In this document: piece by piece, positions 16,666 through 22,971 of the stretch | How positions within the stretch are numbered: position 1 is the stretch's first letter | Layout of the letters: each line of letters begins with the position of its first letter | DNA from: an uncultured Gammaproteobacteria bacterium | Lineage (GTDB): Bacteria; Pseudomonadota; Gammaproteobacteria; HK1 | DNA: 64,000 bases | Direction: 5' to 3' | NCBI GenBank assembly: GCA_958295465.1 | Contig: OY282353.1 | Coordinates: forward strand, 3,339,001-3,403,000 | Notes under the pieces: model-generated | Told to the model about the DNA's origin: nothing | Seen by the model: only the letters and a program-made list of their open reading frames with translations | Database searches by the model: none | Program-made: the position numbers and the translations under genes

Positions 16666-18165
16666 TCAGCGCTCCCCCGCGACCTGGCTGACCAGCGCGA
16701 AGAACGGGTCCGGATACAGGAACAGCGCTACGCACCCGCCCGCGGTAACGAGGATCGCGACCAGGCAGGCCGGCGGCGCCTCCCGGATCTCCCACGCCTC
16801 CCCGTTCCCCCGCTCCCCGGCCCCCTCTCCCCGCTCACCCTCTCCCGTGGCCCGTGAGAACGCGCGTATCGGCACCGTGAGCAGATACCCCATGCTCAGC
16901 AGCGAGCTCAGCAGCAGCACCCCCAGCAGCACCCACTCCCCCGCGTCCACCGCCCCCCTCGCCAGATACCACTTGCTCCACGCGCCCCCCAGCGGCGGCA
17001 GCCCGATGATGCACAGGCTCGCCACCACGAACGCCCCCATCGTCACCGGCATCCGCCGCCCCAGACCCCCCAGCTCGCTCACCTCCGTCTTGTGCGCCGC
17101 CACCAGCACCGCCCCGGCGCAGAAGAACAGCGTGATCTTCCCGAACGCATGCATCACGATGTGCAGCGCCGCACCCACCGTCCCCCACGCGCTCGCCAGC
17201 ACCGCCCCCAGCACCACGTAGGAGAGCTGGCTGATGGTGGAGTAGGCGAGGCGCGCCTTCAGGTTGTCCTTGCTCATCGCCACCAGCGAGCCGATGAGAA
17301 TCGTCGCGCCGGCCACCCAGGCGATGATCGTCCCGCCCCCGCTCGCGGCGAGCAGGTCGGGACCGAACACGTACACCGCCACCTTCAGGATGGTGAACAC
17401 CCCCGCCTTCACCACCGCCACCGCGTGCAGCAGCGCGCTCACCGGAGTCGGGGCCACCATCGCGGCCGGAAGCCAGCGATGGAACGGCATCAGCGCCGCC
17501 TTGCCGGCGCCGAACGCGAACAGGCAGAACACCACGGCGGCGACGCCCTCGGGCATTCGCCCGGCGAGGATGCCGCCCTCGCGGAAGTCCACGGTGCCGG
17601 CATAGGCGTAGGTCCACGCGATCGCGAGGAGCTGGAACGCGATCGAGGTCCCGAGCAGGGTGGCCAGATACACCCGTCCCGCGCGCCTCGCCTCGGGGGT
17701 GCCGGCGTGGGTCACGAGCGGATACGTGGACAGGGTCAGCACCTCGTAGAAGACGAACAGGGTGACGAGGTTGCCCGCGAACGCGACCCCCATCGCGGCC
17801 GCGATGGACACCGCGAAGCAGGCGTAGAAGCGGGTCTGGTTGCGCTCGTGGTGCGCCCGCATGTACCCGATGGCGTAGATCGTGGTCACCGGCCACAGGA
17901 ACCCCGCCACCATCGCGAACAGCAGCCCGAGCGGCTCGACGACGAGCCGGAGCGCGATCCCCGGCACGAGCGGGGCGAGGACGACGTCCGGCCGCGCGCC
18001 CTGCGAGACCTCGGGGTAGAGCCCGAGCACGCATCCGATGACGAGCGCCCCGGCCGCCAGAGTCACCGCCTCGCGCAGGTTCGGCGTACGCCCTGTCGCG
18101 ACGATCAGCACGCTCGCCAGCACCGGCAGCGCGATGCAGCCGAGCGCAAGCAGCGACGGGTTCAC
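16666..18165 (-). CDS. Mrp-type antiporter membrane subunit D (second copy), proton-conducting family
   Basis: 499 residues starting with GTG (NPSLLALGCIALPVLASV) and many transmembrane segments. It shows the proton-conducting subunit signature: FAFGAGKAALMPFHRWLPAA with PTPVSALLHAV, and SKDNLKARLAYSTISQLSYV. Related to MrpD/NuoM/HyfB. The start overlaps the preceding mrpD stop as GTGA, so it is the last gene of the operon. It probably replaces the missing N-terminal part of MrpA functionally. A low-complexity GEGERGEGAGERGNGEA insert sits in a late cytoplasmic loop. A broken copy lies at 1827-2147. Confidence 0.9.
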   Translation of the reverse strand: MNPSLLALGCIALPVLASVLIVATGRTPNLREAVTLAAGALVIGCVLGLYPEVSQGARPDVVLAPLVPGIALRLVVEPLGLLFAMVAGFLWPVTTIYAIGYMRAHHERNQTRFYACFAVSIAAAMGVAFAGNLVTLFVFYEVLTLSTYPLVTHAGTPEARRAGRVYLATLLGTSIAFQLLAIAWTYAYAGTVDFREGGILAGRMPEGVAAVVFCLFAFGAGKAALMPFHRWLPAAMVAPTPVSALLHAVAVVKAGVFTILKVAVYVFGPDLLAASGGGTIIAWVAGATILIGSLVAMSKDNLKARLAYSTISQLSYVVLGAVLASAWGTVGAALHIVMHAFGKITLFFCAGAVLVAAHKTEVSELGGLGRRMPVTMGAFVVASLCIIGLPPLGGAWSKWYLARGAVDAGEWVLLGVLLLSSLLSMGYLLTVPIRAFSRATGEGERGEGAGERGNGEAWEIREAPPACLVAILVTAGGCVALFLYPDPFFALVSQVAGER

Positions 18166-19655
18166 GGCCCGCCTCCGGCCAGGGCCGCGCCCGCCAGAGC
18201 CGCGAACCCCGTGCTGAACGAGGTCTCGACGCCGAACCAGACGTTGGCAGCGGCGAGCGCGACCACCGGCGCGACCATCGTCCAGGGCGCCTCCGCCGCG
18301 TGCGCCTGGACCGTGTCGGGGCCGGCCCGCTCGAAGAACGCGACGCCGATCACCCGCCACAGGTAGATCGCGGCGAGCAGCGACGAGATCAGGATCACGA
18401 TCGCGATCGGCCATAGCCCCTCCTCCAGCGCGGCGCGGAGCAGGTACCACTTCGATACGAAGCCCGCAGTGAGGGGCACGCCGACGAGACTCATCGCGGC
18501 CATCAGGAACGCCCCCATCGTCCACGGCATGTTCCGCCCCACCCCCGCGAGGCTCGCCAGCGCCGCGGACCCGGTGCGATAGACGAGATTCCCGACCGCG
18601 AGGAAGAGCGCGACCTTCATCAGCGCATGGTTGAACAGGTGGAGGATCGAGGCGGTGGCCCCGGCCGCGGTGCCGAGCCCGAGCCCGAGCACCATGTAGC
18701 CGATCTGGGCGATGCTCGACCATGCGAGCAACCGCTTCACGTGGTCCTGGAACACCGCGACGGCCGAGCCCGCGACGATCCCCGCGATCGCCAGCAGGAC
18801 CAGGAACGTCCCCGGATCGAGCCGCCCGAACGAAAGATCCACCCCGAAGACGTCGAACAGGAAGCGCGCCAGGACGTAGACGGACACCTTGGTCGCGGTC
18901 CCGGCGAGGAACGAGGCGGCGCTCGACGGCGCGCATGCATAGGCGGCAGGCAGCCACGCATGGAGGGGGAAGACCGCGGCCTTGAGGCCGAGGCCGAGGA
19001 TCACGAACACGATGCCCGCGGTCACCGTCCGGGTATGGGCGACCCCGCCCAGCCTCCCGGCCAGATCCGCCATGTTCAGGGTGCCGGTCATCATGTAGAG
19101 CAGCCCGACGCCGATGAGGAAGAAGGTCGCGCCGATCGAGCCGAGGACGAGGTAGCGGAACGCGGCGAGCAGCGCCTCGCGCCCGGGGCCGAGGGCGACC
19201 AGGGTGTAGGTCGCCAGCGACGAGATCTCGAGGAAGACGAAGACGTTGAACGCATCCCCGGTGATCGCCATGCCCAGCATCCCGGTGAGGCACAGCAGCC
19301 ACGCGGTGTAGAAGAGCCCGATGCGCTCGCGGCGGACCTCACGGGCGACGCTGAGCCGGGCGTGCACGAGGGTCACCGTGCTCGCCCCGGTCACGATCAC
19401 GAGCACCAGGGCGTTCAGCGCGTCGATCCGGTACTCGATGCCCCACGGCGCCGCCCATCCGCCGAGGAGATAGGCGATCTCCGAGCCGTCCGACACTGCG
19501 ACGGCGAGCGCCGCCGCGACCGCGAAGCTCGCCCCGCTCACCGCCGCGGCAAGGCCCCAGGCGAGGGCGGGACGGCGCAGCAGCGAGCACAGCGGCGCCG
19601 CCAGGAGGGGGACGACGATTTGCAGGGCGGGAAGCTGCGCCTGCAAGGTGCTCAT
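18162..19655 (-). CDS. mrpD: Monovalent cation/H+ antiporter subunit D
   Basis: 497 residues beginning MSTLQAQLPALQIVVPLLAA. Around 14 hydrophobic segments; NVFVFLEISSLATYTLVALG, FPLHAWLPAAYACAPSS and HVKRLLAWSSIAQIGYMVLG are MrpD/MnhD hallmarks. It is an inner-membrane proton-translocating subunit of the Na+/H+ antiporter. The ATG at 19655 was chosen over an upstream start at 19688 because GGAGG precedes it and family similarity begins there. A short frame in the spacer ends by overlapping this start as ATGA. Confidence 0.93.
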   Translation of the reverse strand: MSTLQAQLPALQIVVPLLAAPLCSLLRRPALAWGLAAAVSGASFAVAAALAVAVSDGSEIAYLLGGWAAPWGIEYRIDALNALVLVIVTGASTVTLVHARLSVAREVRRERIGLFYTAWLLCLTGMLGMAITGDAFNVFVFLEISSLATYTLVALGPGREALLAAFRYLVLGSIGATFFLIGVGLLYMMTGTLNMADLAGRLGGVAHTRTVTAGIVFVILGLGLKAAVFPLHAWLPAAYACAPSSAASFLAGTATKVSVYVLARFLFDVFGVDLSFGRLDPGTFLVLLAIAGIVAGSAVAVFQDHVKRLLAWSSIAQIGYMVLGLGLGTAAGATASILHLFNHALMKVALFLAVGNLVYRTGSAALASLAGVGRNMPWTMGAFLMAAMSLVGVPLTAGFVSKWYLLRAALEEGLWPIAIVILISSLLAAIYLWRVIGVAFFERAGPDTVQAHAAEAPWTMVAPVVALAAANVWFGVETSFSTGFAALAGAALAGGGP

Positions 19656-19831
19656 CGATCCCCGGCCTCCCTGTTCACAACCCGGCATGGCCGGAACCAG
19701 ATGCCGGTCGGCGAAGATCTTCGTCGTTTTGTCGAAGGCTTCACGGACGAGGGACTACCCCGGCGGAGCCGGAACCGGGGGTCGTTCATGAGTTTCTTCG
19801 ACGTCATGCATGGGATTCGCCGGAAGCGCGC
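19656..19831 (-). other. Spacer with internal duplications and a coupled 45-codon frame
   Basis: A 45-codon frame (ATG at 19789, starting MNDPRFRLRRG) ends in a TGA at 19654-19652 that overlaps the mrpD ATG. The spacer also contains two copies of CCCGGCNNNGCCGGAACC-like sequence (19681-19698 and 19758-19775, 77 bp apart). A third pair (19789-19824 and 19833-19873) partly repeats the mrpC 3' end. The peptide is basic and low-complexity; I do not think it is a conserved protein. Confidence 0.4.
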
Positions 19832-20317
19832 TCACGAAGTTCTTCCACGTTCCGCACGGGATTCGATCGCCGGGGATCCGGAGGCGCCGCCGCCCTCCCC
19901 GGCGGATTCTTCACCGGCCCGGTGATGCACCTGCAAGGGCACTTGCGACGGCGCCTGCAAGGGCTCGGCCTCCGCGCGGGCGATGTCGTCCTCCTCGACG
20001 CTGCCGTAGACGGCATGGATGCGCACCACCAGCGCGAGGGCGAGGGCCGCGGTCGCGACCCCCACCACGATGGCGGTGAGGATCAGCACGTGGGGCAGCG
20101 GGTTCGCGTAGGCGGCATGGGACGGTCCGGCGATGGGCGCGGTCGCGCCCTCGACCGCGCCTATCGAGATGTAGAGCACGAAGACCGCGGACTGGAACAC
20201 CGAGAGCCCCATCACCTTCTTCACGAGGTTCCCGCTCGCGGTCACCGTGTAGAGCCCCACGCCGAGCAGAACGATGGCGCCCCAGTAGGCGTAGTGGCCG
20301 AGAAAGGTGTCGAGCAT
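19832..20317 (-). CDS. mrpC: Cation/H+ antiporter subunit C
   Basis: 161 residues from MLDTFLGHYAYWGAIVLLGV. Three hydrophobic segments, with VFQSAVFVLYISIGAVEG and LPHVLILTAIVVGVATAALA typical of MrpC/NuoK-like subunits. The last 45 residues (from ARAEAEPLQAP on) are a charged low-complexity tail beyond the family's usual end and look derived from spacer sequence. The start was placed at the ATG where similarity begins; the upstream frame is arginine-rich and not conserved. Confidence 0.92.
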   Translation of the reverse strand: MLDTFLGHYAYWGAIVLLGVGLYTVTASGNLVKKVMGLSVFQSAVFVLYISIGAVEGATAPIAGPSHAAYANPLPHVLILTAIVVGVATAALALALVVRIHAVYGSVEEDDIARAEAEPLQAPSQVPLQVHHRAGEESAGEGGGASGSPAIESRAERGRTS

Positions 20318-20336
20318 CGTCCCGGTCCGCGGCGGT

Positions 20337-20870
20337 TCAGCTCGTGGAGGTCCAATCCGGCCCGGCCCGGCTCGCACCACCCCGGTCCGCGACGGCCCGC
20401 TCCGCGGCAGCCCGCTCCGCACCATCCCGGTTCGCGACCGCCCGATCCGTCTCCGCCCCCTCCACACCGGCGAAGGCGTAGAAGAGCAGGATCATCACCG
20501 CGGTCACGGTGAGCCCCACCCCCAGCTCCACGAGGAGGATGCCGAGGTGCTGGCCGGCCACCGGATCGGCCGCCAGGATCCCGTAGTCGAGGAAGTTCGC
20601 GCCGAGCAGCAGGGACGCCACCCCGACCCCGGTGTAGAGGAGCACCCCGAGCGCGGCGGCGGCGCGGACCGCGCCGGGCGGGACCACCGCGCGGGCGTGC
20701 CCGGTGCCGAACACCAGGGCGTAGAGGATGATCCCGGCCCCGAAGATGACCCCGGCCTGGAAGCCTCCGCCCGGGCCGAAGTCGCCGTGGAACTGGACGT
20801 AGAGCGCGAACAGCAGGATGAAAGGCAGGAGCAGCTTCGCGGCGACCTTGAGGACGGTGTGGTGCTGCAT
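20337..20870 (-). CDS. mrpB: Cation/H+ antiporter subunit B (MnhB domain)
   Basis: 177 residues. MQHHTVLKVAAKLLLPFILL and YVQFHGDFGPGGGFQAGVI are the MnhB/MrpB signature, followed by LGANFLDYGILAAD. Four hydrophobic segments. The protein ends in a repetitive tail (DRAVANRDGAERAAAERAVA and similar), encoded by imperfect repeats at about 20341-20460 and not expected in the family. Membrane subunit of the Mrp complex. Confidence 0.93.
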   Translation of the reverse strand: MQHHTVLKVAAKLLLPFILLFALYVQFHGDFGPGGGFQAGVIFGAGIILYALVFGTGHARAVVPPGAVRAAAALGVLLYTGVGVASLLLGANFLDYGILAADPVAGQHLGILLVELGVGLTVTAVMILLFYAFAGVEGAETDRAVANRDGAERAAAERAVADRGGASRAGPDWTSTS

Positions 20871-20885
20871 GGCTCCGACCCTCCT

Positions 20886-21452
20886 TCAGTCTCGCCGCGC
20901 CCCGCCGCCCAGCCCGAGCAGGGCGAGGACGCCGATGCCGGCGGTGAAGATCACCGTGACCTCGCCGAGGGTGTCGTAGCCCCGGTAGCTCGCGAGCACC
21001 GCGGTGACGACGTTGGGCACCCCCGTCTCCCGTGGTCCCTCCTGGAGGTAGCGGGGCGCGACGTGCAGGTTCGCGGGGGCCTCGGGCGCGGCGAAGCGGG
21101 GGCGGTCCGAGGATGCCCAGGCGAGGAGCAGCACCAGCCCCGCGGCCAGCGCGAGGGGGCCGGGGCGCAGCCGCGGGCCGGCGCGCTGCCGGGCGTTGGT
21201 CCTCGCCAGGGTCGCGAGCATCAGGATGGTCGAGATCCCCGCCCCCACCGCCGCCTCGGTGAACGCGACGTCGACGGCGTCCAGCACCACGAAGACCGCC
21301 GCCGACAGGAGGCTGAAGATGCCGAACAGCATTGCGGCGGCGAACAGGCTCCGCGTCAGGGCGATGGCCCCCGCGGTCACCGTCATGAGCGCGAGCAGGG
21401 AGACGAGGATCAGGTGCTCGATGACGGCCGGAGGCATCGAAAGGACGTTCAT
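20886..21452 (-). CDS. DUF4040/MbhE-like subunit corresponding to the MrpA C-terminal region
   Basis: 188 residues. AVIEHLILVSLLALMTVTAG and FAAAMLFGIFSLLSAAVFVV plus VAFTEAAVGAGISTILML form the DUF4040 (MbhD-like) part. ASYRGYDTLGEVTVIFTAG near the C-terminus matches the MbhE/MrpA-tail part. In classical Mrp operons these domains are the C-terminal end of MrpA; here they are a separate gene and no large MrpA N-terminal domain is present. The start ATG at 21452 overlaps as ATGA with a frame that repeats its own 5' end 71 bp upstream. Confidence 0.85.
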   Translation of the reverse strand: MNVLSMPPAVIEHLILVSLLALMTVTAGAIALTRSLFAAAMLFGIFSLLSAAVFVVLDAVDVAFTEAAVGAGISTILMLATLARTNARQRAGPRLRPGPLALAAGLVLLLAWASSDRPRFAAPEAPANLHVAPRYLQEGPRETGVPNVVTAVLASYRGYDTLGEVTVIFTAGIGVLALLGLGGGARRD

Positions 21453-21498
21453 TCCGTGCAGGCGAACAGGGAGATGAGGATCAGGCGCTCGATGACGG
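21391..21498. repeat. 71-bp-period duplication of the mrpA-like gene start
   Basis: Bases 21391-21427 (inside the DUF4040 gene, encoding VIEHLILVSLLA) recur at 21462-21498 with few changes (encoding VIERLILISLFA in a frame ending TGA at 21451-21449). The extra copy forms the 3' end of mrpG, whose last residues (PPSSSA) are this repeat read in another frame. The TGA of the copied frame overlaps the ATG of the real gene. Confidence 0.85.
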
Positions 21499-21819
21499 CG
21501 GCTCCGGCGGGCGGCCCGAGAGCGGGTCCAGGCGTCCGTGCAGCGCCGCCTTGGCGAGCGCGTGGGTCGCGGTCGGGCCGGTGAGCAGCATGAAGCCGAG
21601 GATGAGCACGAGCTTGACGCTCGGCAGCGACCACCCTGCGAGGAGGATCAGGCCGATGAGGGTCAAGCCCATGCCCATCGTGTCGATGATCCCGGTGGCG
21701 TGGACCCGGGTGAAGAAGTCCGGCAGCCGGACCAGCCCGATCGCGCCGACGAGCAGGAAGGCCGCGCCCCCGAGCAGGCAGGCGCCGGCCGCGAGATCGA
21801 TGAGGGACGGCACCGTCAC
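21481..21819 (-). CDS. mrpG: Cation/H+ antiporter subunit G
   Basis: 112 residues. The GTG start at 21819 is followed by TVPSLIDLAAGACLLGGAAF. VGAIGLVRLPDFFTRVHATG and DTMGMGLTLIGLILLAG are the PhaG/MnhG/MrpG signature; three hydrophobic segments. I place the start at this GTG because the upstream part of the frame is not family-like. An upstream short frame carrying a copy of the same N-terminus ends in GTGA overlap with this codon. The C-terminus is extended by repeat-derived residues. Confidence 0.88.
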   Translation of the reverse strand: MTVPSLIDLAAGACLLGGAAFLLVGAIGLVRLPDFFTRVHATGIIDTMGMGLTLIGLILLAGWSLPSVKLVLILGFMLLTGPTATHALAKAALHGRLDPLSGRPPEPPSSSA

Positions 21820-21893
21820 GAATTCCACGGGTTCGGATACGACGCCGCCAACGCCGCGCCGGCCGCAAGATCGATGAGGGACGGCATCGTCAT
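21816..21893 (-). other. 25-codon frame copying the mrpG N-terminus, coupled by GTGA overlap
   Basis: ATG at 21893 reads MTMPSLIDLAAG, nearly identical to the mrpG start, then AALAASYPNPWNS and TGA at 21818-21816. That TGA overlaps the mrpG GTG (21819-21817). The copy arises from a 74-bp-period duplication (21797-21819 against 21871-21893). It could act as a leader that delivers ribosomes to mrpG, or be a chance relic of the duplication. Confidence 0.55.
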
Positions 21894-21960
21894 GTCTCCG
21901 CACTCCCCGCCGCGGGCGGGGCGCAAGGAAGGCGACGGTGGATGCACGGGGACGGCATCG

Positions 21961-22236
21961 TCAGTCCTCCGTGCTCCCCGTCGCACCGAGGTCGCCGTAC
22001 TCGAAGAACTTCAGCACCGCCACCGTGCCGATGAAGTTGATCAGGGCGTAGAGGAGCGCGATGTCGAGAAACTCCGGCCGTTCGGTGAGGAATCCGTGCA
22101 GGGCGATCAGGAGCACGGTCAGGGTCCCGAAGCTGTTCACCGCCAGCACCCGGTCGTACAACGTCGGGCCGCGCAGCGCCCGGATCAGGGTGATGCCCAT
22201 CGCGGCGAGCACCGCGAGCGCCGCGGCCCCGGTCAT
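21961..22236 (-). CDS. mrpF: Cation/H+ antiporter subunit F
   Basis: 91 residues from MTGAAALAVLAAMGITLIRA. LRGPTLYDRVLAVNSFGTLT and RPEFLDIALLYALINFIGTV are the MrpF/PhaF pattern, with three hydrophobic segments. Its ATG overlaps the mrpE stop as ATGA. Small inner-membrane subunit of the antiporter complex. Confidence 0.93.
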   Translation of the reverse strand: MTGAAALAVLAAMGITLIRALRGPTLYDRVLAVNSFGTLTVLLIALHGFLTERPEFLDIALLYALINFIGTVAVLKFFEYGDLGATGSTED

Positions 22237-22871
22237 GGCGCCGGCTCCGAGGTCGATGGCTCCGGACGCGACGGCCCGGAGGCCGGCGGCTCCGAACGCG
22301 ACAACCCCGAGGCCGGCGGTTGCGAGCGCGACGGCCCCGAGGCCGGTGGCCCCGAACTCACCGGCTCCGATGCCGATGGTCGCGGGCGCGCCGGCTCCGG
22401 TTCCAGCCGACTCACCCGGTCGTCCATGTCCAGCCCGCCCGCGAGTGCGTCGAGGGATTCCTCGTTCAGCGCATGGACTTCGACCCATCCGTCCACGAGA
22501 TCGATCGACAGCGTCCCGGGGGTCAGCGTGATCGAGTCGGCGTAGACGACGCGCCCCAGCTCGCTGCGCTGGCTCGCCGGCAGCCACCGCACCGCCGGAG
22601 CGATCGGCAGGCCGGGGGAGAGGATCCGGCGCGAGACGTCGACGTTCGCCTTGACGATCTCCCAGGCGAGCCAGAGCAGGTAGCCCGCGAGTCGCCCGAG
22701 GCGCAGCACGAAGGGGACCGGCTCGCCGTCGCGGCGGTCGGCGCGGGCCGCGAGCCATGCCACGGCGAGGCTCGACGCGAGCCCGAATCCCAGCAGCAAC
22801 GGCGAGAGGATCCCCGAGAGCAGCACCCACACACACGCGAGGACCAGCGCCGGTTTCACTTTGTGCATCAT
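22233..22871 (-). CDS. mrpE: Cation/H+ antiporter subunit E with repetitive C-terminal tail
   Basis: 212 residues from MMHKVKPALVLACVWVLLSG. WLAWEIVKANVDVSRRILSP and SITLTPGTLSIDL are MnhE/MrpE signatures. After GGLDMDDRVSRLEPEPA the protein continues for about 50 residues as a Pro/Ser-rich decapeptide repeat (SGPSRSQPPA, SGLSRSEPPA). This is encoded by four 30-bp DNA repeats and is absent from ordinary MrpE. First gene of the Mrp operon, 100 bp after relA on the same strand. Confidence 0.9.
   Translation of the reverse strand: MMHKVKPALVLACVWVLLSGILSPLLLGFGLASSLAVAWLAARADRRDGEPVPFVLRLGRLAGYLLWLAWEIVKANVDVSRRILSPGLPIAPAVRWLPASQRSELGRVVYADSITLTPGTLSIDLVDGWVEVHALNEESLDALAGGLDMDDRVSRLEPEPARPRPSASEPVSSGPPASGPSRSQPPASGLSRSEPPASGPSRPEPSTSEPAP
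22261..22380. repeat. Four 30-bp tandem repeats at the mrpE 3' end
   Basis: Units 22261-22290, 22291-22320, 22321-22350 and 22351-22380, with a shared core like CGACGGCCCCGAGGCCGG. The first three are most similar. The period is a multiple of three, so gain or loss of a unit changes only the tail length of MrpE. Confidence 0.9.
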
Positions 22872-22971
22872 GCCGTCGGACCCCATCCACGGCCGGTGGA
22901 CCGAGCCGGAAGAATACCCCAACGCGGCGGTCATGCCATGCCGGCACGGGGGCCGCCGCTCCATGCGCCGG

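Noticed and set aside
18166-19302. A long minus-strand extension of the second MrpD gene across mrpD
   Set aside because: The extra 379 residues are an arginine-rich reading of mrpD in another frame. The real start is the GTG at 18165, overlapping the mrpD stop.
22872-22971. Terminator between relA and mrpE
   Set aside because: No convincing stem-loop with a T-run was visible in the 100-bp gap.
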